A DNA stretch of 64,000 nt from Fennellomyces sp. T-0311 (Eukaryota > Mucoromycota > Mucoromycetes > Mucorales > Lichtheimiaceae): NCBI GenBank assembly GCA_025266875.1, contig JALLLT010000010.1:62001-126000 (forward strand). Reading direction: 5' to 3'. Below are positions 49,094 through 60,899 of this stretch, piece after piece. Within the stretch, counting starts at the first letter, position 1; every line of letters starts with the position of its first letter. Under the pieces are notes generated by a model. It saw only the letters and a program-made list of their open reading frames with translations, ran no database searches and was not told the DNA's origin. A program made the position numbers and the translations under genes.

Positions 49094-51634
49094 AAAAAAA
49101 AACCATCATTAGATCCTTAGATATATCTCTATCTTTGCATTTTTATTTTTCTCTATTTAGCCTTGTTTTTGATTTTGTAATAATACATCAACCTGATGCA
49201 AACTTCAACCCTTGTTACACTATGCCTTCTTGAGAAAAATGAACCGGGTTAGCATTGTAGCATATTATTGGTGCAGTAAACGCCCTGGATTGAAACAGGA
49301 TAATCGTTAATACGTGTATCCCCAAGATCCTGGTGAAACCTTGACACGCGACGCGACACTTTACTTATTGGAACATCGAACTTACTTTCTAGTCTTGCTA
49401 ACAAATAATGGGCGTGGTATATCCTTCTGGTGTAACATACTTTACAACATAAGCAGCAGATCGTGCTATCCTAGATTTTCCTTGGTTGTCTATTACGATC
49501 GGCTGCGACTGGATTGCAGTGATATTTACCGTAACTAGCAGATAAGTCATGTAAATGCTCTGGCTGTGCGTCACTGTCGAACTCAATAATCGAATGATTT
49601 AAAGTGCATTGTAGCCACCATTAGCTTACACACTAGTTGGAATGCAAGTGCTATAATAAATCGACCTGCATAAGTGATGGGTTGACGTCGGAAGATCCTG
49701 CTTCGTGTCGTTTTTTATTTACCAGGGGGCAAAATGCATGACGTTCGAGAATTTTATATCAGTCATCACCCCCAGTTTTCATCGAACAAATACAATGCTT
49801 GTCATCAAACGATCCCAGGGGTTCGCAGTATTGGATGCGTTACTGATTATCGCCTTTTGCATCAACGAAAGGAAATCTCGGGGACAAGCCTATGCGTAAG
49901 CATCTCATTATGCAGCTGCATCAATGCATATATGGAATATCACATATCACCTATGAACAAAAGTTCATGGTGTGGCCAAATTTATCGCAGTTGTCATCAG
50001 GTTTGTTTCAACCAAGGATATGTTTGCCTTTTTCATTACGAAATAAAGGATGCTTATCATTGTATATAAAAGTCTAGACATTAACAAAAAATAATGCAAG
50101 GGGGCGGGACGAACCGTGCCCAACAACAATGGTTAGTTTACGTATCACCATGATTTGTAATGACATGTTGACATTCGAGACCATTCACGTAGCATTGCTT
50201 CTATTCGATTCTTCCATTCGACACGCTTATATTACCATACCGACACCTACTTTTTTTTTTATTGAAATAAACCTTTTGAAAGAAAAGAAGCCGTATTGGA
50301 ATTTTCTAGATCCAGTCGCGTATCACATGGAGGACATCTGAAATGTTTCATCGACGTAAACTCTTGTGGCCAGCCGGAGAGGCACAACACACGCACACAC
50401 ACACAACAAAGCACGGCCCGTCGGTGCCGAAAAAAAGTGACCATCAAGAAGCTAATATGATGTCAGACGCACCTCCTGACATGTCTTCTTGTGAGTTTTT
50501 GGGGATTGGTTGCTCAGCACCAAAAAAATTGTGCTACAAATTCTTCTGTCTCTCTATTACAAATACAACCTTAAGAGTCTTTTGATGGGCCCAGTTGCTA
50601 TGAAAAACGCCCTTTGTGTTACCGTAACCTGCCAAACACATTTCATCCCCAAACTTGAGTTTTCAGTAAACAAGAGAATTTCATGAGTGCATTAGTCACA
50701 TGCCATTTAAAAAAATGTACTTTGGTGTTTTGAGCATAAATGTTCTGGCCATTGCACATATTACAACAAAAACTATATGATGGAATCGGATTTTTAGAAC
50801 ATCTTTCTAAACAAATATGCTGGCTGAATCGAATATAATCGAACGAAGCCTTACAAGCGACAAAGAGAATGTGTGATACAACAGGAACGAACCGCGGATA
50901 TGCATCCGTTTATACTCCATCGATCTCTTTCTGTGAAAGATTACCCGAGTTCTATCGTTGTATGACCGCCCGTGGCGCGACATTTTTTAATACAAAATAT
51001 TGTGTACCCGTCAAAAATTTTAGGCGAGATTTGTATAGTGTGGTAGCATATCGCTACTGGAAAAAAAGTTATAAAACAATAAATCCATAATTATAAACTG
51101 TTTTGATATTGTAGAAGCGAAAAGGAGAACTGAAAACTTTTTTTCTATTGTTACGTAGTGATATTAACAAAAACAACACTTTGTTCATATTGTTCGTTAG
51201 GATTTCATCGGTGAAACTCTCACTCCGGTGCCACTTACCCAACTTGTATTTTTGACATATAAAGTACTGGAGAGCCCTTTAAAAAATTATGCTGTATCGT
51301 CTGTCTAACAATAATAATGATGGCCTGCATTTCGCCGCGATTCTTTTTTCGCCTCCGGTCTTGCATGAATAAAATGACGATGCTTATATTTGTTTATGTG
51401 CCTCTAAAACTGGGTAGAAAGTTGGCCAGAGCATGCTGCGTGTGAACCATCGTTTCGTGTTTTTGCTGCTGCATAGCATCACGAGACAAGTTGTAGCATG
51501 TCATGATGTTTGCAGTACAAAAAATTAGTGCAAACGTCTATTATAAATATGGCCCAAGCTGTCATATCCAAAAAACCTCATCCCTCTCTTCTCTACTTAT
51601 TTAATTGAATTACTTTACTGTTAATTATCAAGCA
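49094..51634. other. Intergenic, no supported gene
   Basis: About 2.5 kb. CA-type microsatellite near 50387-50407. Frames such as plus 49734-50069, plus 50343-50585 and plus 50869-51090 lack motifs and splice context. T-rich tract near 51583-51600 probably belongs to the next gene's leader. Confidence 0.4.
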
Positions 51635-52241
51635 ATGGATGCCCAAAACCCCAATAGCGGATTCACTGTTCAAACCTTTGTCTTGGACAATAATGTGCGT
51701 TTGACATGGATTGCCTTCTTCACTCTTTGGGTCCTTTGGGGCTTCGTTTACTTTTTGCGCCATGTCTTTGGTGAAGATAGCAATGAGAAACCTGCTCCGG
51801 CTGAACAAGATCCTGAAACGGCCGCGAAAAAGGCCAAATGGCAACCTCAAGGAGCATTTGGTGTAAGTATAAATTATCGATTGATAGCATAATTGACAGA
51901 CAATTTACTTGATTATATATAGTCTCGCTTGGCCAATGCACATCGTGTGTTGCAAGAAAACACCTTGTTGTTATTGAGTGTTTTGGTTTTGAACACCTTT
52001 GGAACTGGTTCGACACGCGCAGTCATGATTTTGTCATGGATGTGAGTTTATATGCGTTTATTGATCAATTGAAACGAGGATACTAAAACTTTTTTTATTA
52101 TTTAGCTTCTTTGCCTTGACTGCAGTTGTCTCTATCACTGAAATTGGTTATGGACATCGCTTCATCCGCTTCGTGTATAGTGCCGCTTTCTACGGTATTA
52201 CACTTGCAATTGGTGGTCTTGCCTTTGCCCGTGGATGGTAA
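51635..52241 (+). CDS. Small multi-pass membrane protein, MAPEG-like (tentative)
   Basis: Three exons (51635-51862, 51923-52041, 52106-52241) join in phase to 160 residues. Hydrophobic segments: WIAFFTLWVLWGFVYFL (residues about 30-48), NTLLLLSVLVLNTFGTG (about 88-105), ILSWIFFALTAVVSITEIG (about 110-130) and AFYGITLAIGGLAF (about 142-157). A charged loop rich in Glu, Ala and Lys sits between the first two. The motif ANAHRVLQENTLLLLSVLVL resembles the helix with conserved Glu/Asn seen in MAPEG enzymes (membrane glutathione transferases and relatives), and the four-helix layout fits, but similarity is weak. An orphan membrane protein is the alternative. Confidence 0.65.
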
Positions 52242-52716
52242 AAAAAGCCCCAGGCCATTCATCTAATACTTGCTACTGTATCTTCTACTTCTATTGTACG
52301 AAACGAATTCCCTCATAATTTTATTGTATACACTTATCCCCTCCTCTTTATTTCTTTTTTTTGCCTGAGTAATGCGTCGCAGGCAGTAGTAGCATTAGTA
52401 GTATTTAGTAACCCGTAGTTTCGTTAATAAAACCCGCCTGACGTGGTCCATTGACCTATTGGAATAATTAGTTTTTGCGTGTGTTGCACTGGGTACCTAC
52501 CAAAATAAGATGTATAGTCTAGAGCACGCCGTCTTTCCGAGGAATGACGAGAAAGCAAAACTTTGTGAAACACCAAGTCGTTTGACATTCATGCGACATA
52601 TTTCACTCTTCACATCCAGAAAAAAAAACGTCTTTGGAATTATCATGCCAAAGTTCCCTCATTTCCTTTTATTGAGTTTGAGTTTTTGTTCGAAAGAAAA
52701 GTGGTGGAAAAATAAC
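52242..52716. other. Convergent 3' region between membrane-protein and PUB1-like genes
   Basis: The two genes converge here. AATAAA at 52426-52431 serves the plus-strand gene. The plus frame 52510-52872 runs antisense into the PUB1-like gene's poly-Q stretch and is not a gene. Confidence 0.5.
52426..52431 (+). terminator. AATAAA poly(A) signal after small membrane-protein gene
   Basis: AATAAA hexamer about 185 bp after the stop at 52241. Confidence 0.45.
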
Positions 52717-54520
52717 TTATATGTTGTGCCCAGCACTGTAGTATTGCTGATAGTACTGTTGCTGCTGCTGCTGTTGTTGTTGTTGCTGACTCCATCCCGC
52801 AGCATTTCCCACGGCAGCAGATGTATCTGCACCAAGGTTGGCTTGAGAACCAGCAGCTGCCGGTCTCATTGATTGCTGTTGCATATCATACGCTCCTGGC
52901 TGTACCCAGTTCTGTGCGCCATATCCGGTCGCTGTTGCATAATTATACGACGAATAAGGATCGTAGGAGGCTGTGTTACTGGTAACATTATTGATGTTGC
53001 GATCCTTGCCCCAAGATAACTTGGCTGGTCTGCCGTGAATCAAGACTCCTTGTAGTGTAAGAATGGCTGACGATGCATTAGCATGGGTATCCATCCTATA
53101 ATAATGCATGTTTGAGCATCTCCCACAGATACGTTTAATAGAGACTAAACTTACTTGACGAAGGCGAACCCACGCTCACTTTGTAGGCGGATATCAGATA
53201 CATATCCATACTGCTGGAAGTATGGTGCAATATCTTGTTCTGAAAATTTATATCTTAGCAACCCGGTAACCGCGGAATCCCGCAAAAGAAAAGTGCACTT
53301 ACGAGTAATACCATGAGGTAAGTTACCAATGTATACTGTGGTATGATACGGTGAAGTTTGTGCGAATATTTGCTCATAGGTCATGTTCTGCGATATTACT
53401 AAAACGGATTTGAGTTAATCTAATCGAACGCACAAGTGACCACAAAAATGAAACTTACAGTAGGGCGTGCTGGCTGGTGTGGCAGCAGCAGCAGTGGCGG
53501 CAGCAGAAGCAGCCGCACCACCAGACCCTGTGTTCTTTTGGTTCGCCCAATTGCAGCGGATGGCCCGAGAGCCGAGCCATTCGCCATTCATGGTAGCAAT
53601 AGCCTGTTCTGCATCTGCACGCTCCCGGAAGGCAACAAAGCCGAAGCCTCGAGATTTACCGGTGGACTGGTCCCACATAACGCGAGCTTCTCTATAGGTC
53701 ATTAACCATTAAAGGTCCATGTGGCAACAAACACGCGAAGGGTGTGTTCCACTTACGATAATGTCCGGAAGGGCGAAAAGGCATTGGCGAGCACATCATC
53801 CGTTACTTCGGGGCTTAGGTCGCCTACGAATATATGGAAATGGGCACTGGTATCTTCTTTCTGCGCGGAACCTTGGGCGGCCCAATTCACGCGGATTTCC
53901 TGTAGCCACAGTTAGTGAGTGTGTGTGTGTCTCTCCTTGTTTTGGGCTGCGTATCACTCGTACATGGCCAAAGACAGATCGGCCGTTCATGGCTTGCAGG
54001 GCCTGGTCGGCTGCGTTGTGCTCGTTGAACTCGACGAATCCGTAATTGAATCCACCGTGCGTGTACTACATGAAGCAGCGTTTGTTGAGTCAAATGAAAA
54101 AAGCAACAGCCGGTGCCCCCTTGGTTCCTCCACTCTATTGCATTTGCCCCCAGAAAACGGAGAGTGTCGTTAACCTTCCCCATCGTTTCCAGCAGTGGGT
54201 TACGTTCGTTCTGCCTTAAACTCGTTGGATACCAGTTTTCTTTTTCTTTTTTTTTGCTCTCTTTTATGATACCGTACGGTGCTTGTGCGAACGTTTCGTA
54301 GGCCAGGGCTTTATCACCGATCCCCCATCCTATTGCATATACAACCTTTCCCCCTTCATTGGCGAGCAAGGCTGATACTTACGTTGCGATCGCGAATGAT
54401 TTTGACATTGCCCACAGGCGCGATGACTGAAAAGATTTGCTGTAGCATTTCTTCCGTTACTCGAGGATCCAGGTTTCCGACATAGAGTGCTTTGCATCCA
54501 TCGTTTGAGACTTGAGCCAT
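52717..54520 (-). CDS. PUB1: PUB1/TIA1-like RNA-binding protein with three RRMs
   Basis: ATG 54520 starts [20 protein letters not shown]. Three RNA-recognition motifs follow: RRM1 with LYVGNL and, after an intron, [18 protein letters not shown] (about 54060-54000); RRM2 with [17 protein letters not shown] and [19 protein letters not shown] (about 53850-53590); RRM3 with [11 protein letters not shown] and [19 protein letters not shown] (about 53340-53040). An Ala-rich linker separates RRM2 from RRM3, and the end is Gln-rich with a pure run of about eleven Q (52750-52790) before YYQQYY. This is the layout of yeast Pub1 and animal TIA1, which bind AU-/U-rich mRNA and enter stress granules; the Q-rich tail suits that role. 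Six or so introns. A frame upstream of 54520 (to 54805) is open, but its sequence is not conserved-looking. Confidence 0.9.
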
Positions 54521-55379
54521 GTTGTAAAGGAGGTTGCGTTTTCTTTTCTTTTTGCTCCCGCCGCAGGGTTGAAAGAAAAAGGGTCGTGAAAAAAAAGAGC
54601 GGGCACGGTTGCCTACACGCCAAGTGTGATCCCAGTCACGCGCATCCAAGCATTGCGTTTTGAATGACAGGTTGCTCGCCCGGCTGCGCGCCTCGTCCTC
54701 CCCGTCATGCTCTGAGCTCTTGCGTACACCCAGCATTGACCGCCTTGGGCTGCCACAGTTGGCTAAACCCAGTCCTACTCCTTCCATACGCTTGCAATGC
54801 ATCATGCTAGCTCCAGCGCCTGCCCCCGGCTATGATGGCTAGGCGTTTGGTATGGCACCAAGCCATTTACCAGCATGAAACCGGCCTTTGTTCTTCACAG
54901 TGCGGCGAAGGGGCGAAAGGGATGATCAGAGCCTCGGAAAGAATTAAAGGCAAGGGCCCTCTTCCCAGGAACCACTGGATCGTGGTCAAAGAGCCCCAGT
55001 GTCTAAACTAGGTAAAACACCATCACAAGCTGTTTTAGTGCGGCAAAAAAGAGGATGCTGTTGGGTATATATTTCACTAGAGCCTACATTACGGCGGCTT
55101 GTATCACCTACCACCCGAGACACGCCAGCAAACTTTATCCGCTCGATGTACCTTATTACACAGAAATAGAGAAAAGCAGGGGGAGGCGCAATGACTTTTC
55201 CTGCTTTGAGAGGTTCCGTAGCTCTAGCATATAATATGCCCTTTGCGGTTCTGACAACCAAAAATGTCACTCTGCGATTGGCTATGAAGGGGTTAGCCGT
55301 GGTGGCTGTGACTATGAATGCGACCTTGCCACCCTTTTTTTTTATCCGAGAGGCCCTTGCACAACTGCCCTGTCAAAAA
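54521..55379. promoter_or_regulatory. Divergent promoter region of the PUB1-like and PPR genes
   Basis: 859 bp between divergent start codons. The half next to PUB1 is comparatively GC-rich and C/T-rich on one strand. Short frames (minus 54986-55270, plus 55191-55532) are not supported as genes. No specific binding site is claimed. Confidence 0.4.
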
Positions 55380-57773
55380 ATGCTTCGGTCCACCAGGGCT
55401 TTACTTCGAACGCAACGCTATCTTGTACAGTCCAATGCTTGGAAGCTGAACATTGCGCTCTCAACGCGCACCTCACTAACAGGCAAGTCGTTTTGTTTTT
55501 TACACTTTCCAACAGCGACAAGGGATGGCTAATTCGAACTGGGGTGGTTAGCAACGCGATCGTTGTCCAGTGCGACACCATTACGCAGCGTTGATACAGC
55601 CAAACCCGCTCAGAATGCCACTGCAGCTCAGCCTACAACAACAACAGCCGAAGTTCTGGAAGCTCTTGCGACATTCGGCTCCAACGCGAAAGGTGCCGTA
55701 CGTTACTTTCAGAGTCTTCAGAACGCTCGAACACGTCAGGCACTTACTGCTGAAACATACATTGCGTTATTGAAACTTGTCCGCGATTCGAACGATGCCA
55801 GTCTACGCAATACCGTTTGCAAATGGTTCTATATGTCACGCGAGAAGTCGCCGCTGGAGAAAGCCGTCGTGAAGGATCTCGATGTATGGTACCAGGCATT
55901 GAAGCTCGGGTTGATGCACGGAACCTTTCCATACTCTAGCGATTTATCCATGATGGTGGCCCATTTGAGAAAGCTACATCCTTTGGAGAATATCGAAAAT
56001 ACCAACGTTTTGTGCATGGTGATGCGGGTAAGAAAGAAACAAAACACAACCGTAGGCATGGTGATTAATGTGGAATAGGCATACGGTGTTTTGAACAGAC
56101 CCAACGAAGTTGCAAAATGTTTGGAATTGGCACAGAAACGAACAGATGATATCCATCCAGTGGAATCGGCCATTTTGGCTTATGGCTCGTGTAACGCCAA
56201 CGAACAGGTGGATCGACTTTTGGCGACGATCAGCACACCATCCGAATCGCTGAAGAAGGGAGTTGTTCGTAACTATGCGTTTTCCGGAGACGTTTCGCGA
56301 ACGCGACAACACTGCGGTTCCGACGATACTTCGCTCTTTTTGGCGTACAAGAATGCCATCAGCCGGGAATACGAATGCCAAATTCATAACGCGTTAGCAT
56401 CCACAAGTTACTACACAGTCAAATTTCACTGGTATAATGATCTGAAGACATTGGACAAGGCATTCGAGAAAGATCTGAAACAAAGGTTCTTGGATAAGTC
56501 AACGGGGATCGATATTTCGCAATGCAACTTTATCATGTCGTATCTCTCAAAGGCACATTTCATCAAACCTACAGCATACCCCATTGCAAGAATAGAAAAA
56601 TTCGTCCGGGAGGAGATGCCGGCACGAGGAGTTAAGCCAAATGGATCAACATACAGTATACTGCTGCAGACCTATAGTCGATCTCAAGAGTTCCAAGACA
56701 CCGGATACACTAATACCAGGCTGGACAAGGCACTGGGTCTGTTCCAAGAAATGCAGCAACTCGAAGGGCTCGACTTTGATATGCGCTCAGCGTTCCAAAA
56801 CTTGTATAGAGCCTGTGTTCCCCATCGAGCCAACTACTACCCGTTCGACTACTTCCTCTATGCCTCCAATCCACGAATCAGGCGAATCCACCTAGACAAA
56901 CGATTCTTTGACATTGAAAAGATCATGCTTGACAGCCGAATTCCGTACGACAAGCAATCCTACATGCTGGCGTTGACATGTTTGGCCGCATCTGGCCAAT
57001 ACAAGGCGATGTGGACCCGATGGCGACTGATCAAGCAATCCGGATTCCGACGGGACAATTCGTTATATCGCCACGTGTTTGCGCTTGCTTCCATGGACAA
57101 GGAACAGGCCCAATACGCACTTTCGGTGATCAAAGAAGAACTTGTCCGCGAATTGCCTCAAGGAAAAGTGGATTGGAAGACATATACTGCCATGTTGGAT
57201 TGTTGTATAACTGCTCAGGAGCCACGCGTTGCGAAGCAAATCATGACAGCTATGCAGGAATCGAACCTGACCGATCCCGAATCCACCTTTTACTATCGCC
57301 CAATGTTGCGCGCATCGACCATGATCAAAGGATTAGAATCTGAAGCCGTCAAATTATTTGAAGAAGTGAAGAACAAGGATATACCCTACGATACTACTTT
57401 ATGGAAAGCGGCCATGTATCGTGCAGTATCGGAAGGTGGCGATGACCGGGGACAAAAAATACAACAGCTCTTTACAAAGTATACTATGGATCGGTTCCAG
57501 AAGTTGGGAAAGATTCCTATCCCTATTCGTGAAAGGGCGCCGGTCGTCCCATTCCCCTCAGGTCCATATTCAACTTTTGATATGCACATGATCGATCTGT
57601 ACATTGCCTCCCTTGTCGATTCGCAAGATGTCTCGCTGGCACTCGATGTTTTCAAAACACTCAAGGAACAACAGCCTGGAAAGCTTCGACTTTCTGGCAA
57701 AACCGTTGGTGGTTTTATCCAACTGGCAAAACGTGAGAAAAGTGACGAAGATTTAGCCTGGTTATCGAATTAA
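55380..57773 (+). CDS. Mitochondrial pentatricopeptide-repeat (PPR) protein
   Basis: Three exons. Exon 1 (55380-55482) encodes a presequence-like start, MLRSTRALLRTQRYLVQSN, rich in Arg with no acids. The first intron is GC-AG (55483-55551, donor AG|GCAAGT), and only this splice gives an open frame into exon 2 (55552-56027). A second, GTAAGA...TAG intron (56028-56078) leads to a 1.7-kb exon. The protein has about 755 residues. Helical PPR-type units are visible in the last two thirds: ARGVKPNGSTYSILLQTYSR, then ALGLFQEMQQL, RIPYDKQSYMLALTCLAASG, DWKTYTAMLDCCITAQEPRV, AVKLFEEVKNKDIPYDTTLW and LALDVFKTLKEQQP. Fungal PPR proteins bind mitochondrial RNAs for processing, stability or translation. 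The RNA target is unknown. An AATAAA begins 4 bases after the stop. Confidence 0.85.
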
Positions 57774-57776
57774 TGT

Positions 57777-57782
57777 AATAAA
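57777..57782 (+). terminator. AATAAA immediately after PPR stop codon
   Basis: AATAAA hexamer 4 bp after the TAA at 57771-57773, implying a very short 3' UTR if used. Confidence 0.4.
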
Positions 57783-58067
57783 CTACTGTCTTTTTGCTGT
57801 ACATAAGCGTTTACTATATATTTTAAAGGCTACGCAGCACAATCCATTGCTGTTTGGATCTTTAAGCTTCACCTATTAGGGCCGTTTAATGATTGTATGA
57901 TATTTAGAGCGCGTTCGGGTAGCCACCAGAATGAAGTCTTTGTAAGTTTAATTCTTTTGCTAGGTCCTATAAGTACGCATCTTTGTGTACGTGTGTCGGA
58001 TAAGCGTTAAAACAGTGTGAAAGTGAACTACGCTAAAAAATATCACACCGTTCGTGTTCAATACTGA

Positions 58068-58949
58068 TTAAACAAAGGCAGCTTTGTTTTCCTCCAGCCA
58101 TTCCTCGAGTGTCTGTGGCGGGCGACCAAGCAGTATCGACAGTCCAGGAGTGACTTTACCGCTAATTGTGGGTAGGTCCAAGACCGTATATGCTTGTAAG
58201 TGGGTAAGTCCAAGCGATACCAAGTTGTTATACTGCTGTTCGGGTGTGATCTGCTCATATGTAATCGTACGACCGAGTAGCTTGGAAAGCAAAGCAGCGC
58301 GATCTTTTCTTGAAACTACATCGCCAACCATATCATACACTGCGTCTCCATGCTTTTCGATCGGATCCTGGAAAATGTTGGCGACAACTTCACCAATGTC
58401 GTTGGTTGAGATCCATTCCTGCACCGCATCGGGGGCTGCAATGTCGATAATGCTGTTGCTACCCTTGATAGTATGGACTTCTCGTGTTGCTTGGTTCGAC
58501 ATGAACTGGTACGGTCGCAGCGCAACGTAAGCGCCACGGCCGGGGATTCCCAAGAGTGCTTCCTCAGCGTCACGGTAAAGTGTGCTTCCCCATGACGAAC
58601 GCCATGGAAATGCGGATCCTACTGAAGAAATGTCGACAATTTGTTTGACTCCGGCAGCGTAGGCTTTTTTCGCAATAGCAACCTTGAGTTTGGTAAAGTT
58701 GACAGGATCGGCCACCACAAGGAATAGGCGCGTGTGACCAGCAATGGTTTCGTCGAACGGCTTCAGATCGCTGTAATCACCTTCCACAATAGTCAGATTT
58801 GAGGGATTTCCAAAAAGACTTTGAGCTTTGGCAGGTGACCGAGCGTAAACTGTGACAGCAACGCCATTTTCGAGTAATTTCTTGATGGCAACCGTTCCGA
58901 TACTTCCGGTACCACTAACAAAGTATACGCGCTCGCTATTTGTTGCCAT
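58068..58949 (-). CDS. NmrA-type NAD(P)-binding atypical short-chain dehydrogenase
   Basis: Intronless, 293 residues from ATG 58949. A Rossmann fold opens with VYFVSGTGSIGTVAIKKLLE; the nucleotide-binding glycines read GTGSIG. Next are VTVYARSPAKAQSLF (Arg after strand 2 suggests NADP(H) preference), LTIVEGDYSD, LFLVVADPVN and KQIVDISSVGSAF. The middle motif VALRPYQFMSNQA and end WLEENKAAF fit NmrA-like/NAD(P)-binding (NAD(P)H quinone-oxidoreductase-like) proteins, which act as redox sensors or reductases. No classical SDR YxxxK pair is evident, consistent with an atypical member. Substrate unknown. Confidence 0.85.
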   Translation of the reverse strand: MATNSERVYFVSGTGSIGTVAIKKLLENGVAVTVYARSPAKAQSLFGNPSNLTIVEGDYSDLKPFDETIAGHTRLFLVVADPVNFTKLKVAIAKKAYAAGVKQIVDISSVGSAFPWRSSWGSTLYRDAEEALLGIPGRGAYVALRPYQFMSNQATREVHTIKGSNSIIDIAAPDAVQEWISTNDIGEVVANIFQDPIEKHGDAVYDMVGDVVSRKDRAALLSKLLGRTITYEQITPEQQYNNLVSLGLTHLQAYTVLDLPTISGKVTPGLSILLGRPPQTLEEWLEENKAAFV

Positions 58950-59953
58950 GGTTCGTGGAAAAAATCTCTTGGCTAGACTTGTAGAACTCTTTCGTTACCT
59001 TGGGTCTCACATATTTTATACTTTTCCACAGTTACCCACTACTGCATATGCCTGTTTCTAAAAAAGGCGGCGCCCTATCCGAAAATTGGAGTCGCTTGTC
59101 CAGAATGGCAATTCTTGTTCAGTTTGAAACAAGATTACACGTCCTAGTAGCCAACCCAATTACCACCTAGAATATGCCGCAAATACAGTTGACATTGCTT
59201 TTCCCAAGCATCGGCGCGCTCTCCGAAATTTAGGGTCGCTTTTCCAGCATGGTAATTCTTCTTCACCAGCTTATGAGACAAATAAAGTTAGTCTCCTTCT
59301 TGAGCTCTATCCAATTATCATCATTGAATATGTCGCAAGTACAAAGGGCATTGACTGAAAAGTTGGCGGTCAGTAAAGAATGCGATTTAGCGATTCAAAC
59401 GAAAATTGCTTGGCGTACATTAATATTACTTTATGCTTATTTGTAGCTTATGTACGTGCGCAACCCAAACGATGTCTTTTTACCACCTTATGTGAATTTG
59501 TACGTACTTTGATTGCTATAGTGATATGAGCAAATAAAGTGGATCATACGTCGTATCAGGTACTTTGCTGAGTAAGATTTGCTGACCTTTGGCACATGTT
59601 TAAGACACTCCCTATCTTTTAAAGTACCCGTACGTATTGAGAAAATTTCGGTCGGATAACACACGTATAAATGATCTGACAGTGCATGAGATCCAATAAA
59701 CTTACAATACAGTTGACTAACGGATTACGCAGTATATGCATCCTAGTATTTAAGCTTACGTTAATGAGATTATTGATGTACCTGTAAGATTTAAGTTTTG
59801 GCGTGTTATTTTGTCTTCCGTATCGGATAGTCAATCGTATTGCTATATTGATAATCGCTTTTCATTAACTTTCCGCCACGATGTGCAGTTTGTTTTTATT
59901 GTGCTCGGAAAAGAGTTTCATGAAAGCTACATCAAATGCTTATATATAATTAT
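58950..59953. other. Spacer with a diverged tandem duplication
   Basis: About 1 kb without a gene; contains the ~140-bp duplication listed separately and AT-rich DNA. Confidence 0.4.
59067..59355. repeat. Diverged direct duplication, ~140-bp unit, two copies
   Basis: Copy 1 (about 59067-59205) and copy 2 (about 59210-59355) share ordered blocks: CGGCGCCCTATCCGAAAATT against CGGCGCGCTCTCCGAAATTT, GTCCAGAATGGCAATTCTT against TTCCAGCATGGTAATTCTT, CCAATTACCACC against CCAATTATCATC, and GAATATGCCGCAAATACA against GAATATGTCGCAAGTACA. Non-coding, just upstream of the NmrA-like gene start (on the minus strand), so it may be part of its promoter region. Confidence 0.65.
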
Positions 59954-60620
59954 TTACTCTTTTCTTTCGAGCTCAATAGAGTCCTCTTCCGACTCGTTTC
60001 GGAAGTATCTTTGAGTCATATTGGACACGGTGGCTAACTTTGTTTCAGGGCCCCTGCTTAAGTATAGCACATTATACATACAGAGGGTTTCGAGGTTCGC
60101 GTTCATGGCAACTTTGTTGAAAAGCGGTTCAATACCACCCTTATATGTAGTCAAAGAAAGGTGTCCTCAGAGGTGTATGTTCTTCAAGGTCATAATACCC
60201 GCGATTGCATCGAGCATCTTGTCGGTTATTTTTATGCAATGATCGGATCCAAGTACTTGTAAGGGGGTTCGTTGACCAAGGGCTGAGAAACCGAACGAGG
60301 TCGCAAATCCCATATTACAAGTCAAGAAGATGGGATATGTCAATAAGCGAGGTGAAAAGTCAGTCAAAGCCGTGCTGTCAGTCTTCAAGTTGATCACCTC
60401 CAACTCAGGGCAGTGCCGCAAGACGCTGTCTCGTGAATTGCCAATATGTTTTGAAGCTTTCTTGTCAAAACGAAGATATAAATTCTTCAATGGGGGATAC
60501 TCTACACTCGCAATAGATTCCCAATCCCTTTATATTGTACTGTATGCGCCTTTGACACTGTTTTTCTCGTCTGCCGCTACAATGAGCTCGATGAACTTTG
60601 TGCTCTTTTTAAGCAGCTAG
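59954..60620 (-). pseudogene. Fragment of a leucine-rich-repeat (F-box family) gene
   Basis: Minus-strand pieces LKNLYLRFDKKASKHIGN, VLRHCPELEVINLKTDST, KITDKMLDAIAGIMTLKNIH (about 60490-60167) and, one frame over, TTYKGGIEPLF then NANLETLCMYNVLYLS (about 60150-60060) are LRR-type. A frameshift near 60160 and lack of any F-box or N-terminal part show a truncated relic. Same family as 7085-8860. Confidence 0.5.
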
Positions 60621-60899
60621 ACGCCTAGGGTATCGTTTTTCCACCACCATTGCCACTGTTTCACATGACCTGCGTCTGCCTGGCGCGCATAGTTCCGGTC
60701 CAATGGCCTGTAGGTCATCTTTTGCTTCTTCCTCGTTGCCTCACATTCAGGGGTATGGTTGAACATCTAGTTACCCCAAATCTTCGGATCTGGCTTCTGG
60801 TTCTGGAGTCACGCCCTGTTAGACACACTCAACCTGGAGAACGGTTAAGTAGTAGAGTGCTTAAATATCAGCATTTCAAATGTCGGTCATACTTACCAT

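Noticed and set aside
52510..52872. Plus-strand frame with a Leu run
   Set aside because: The Leu run is the antisense of the PUB1-like poly-Q repeat.
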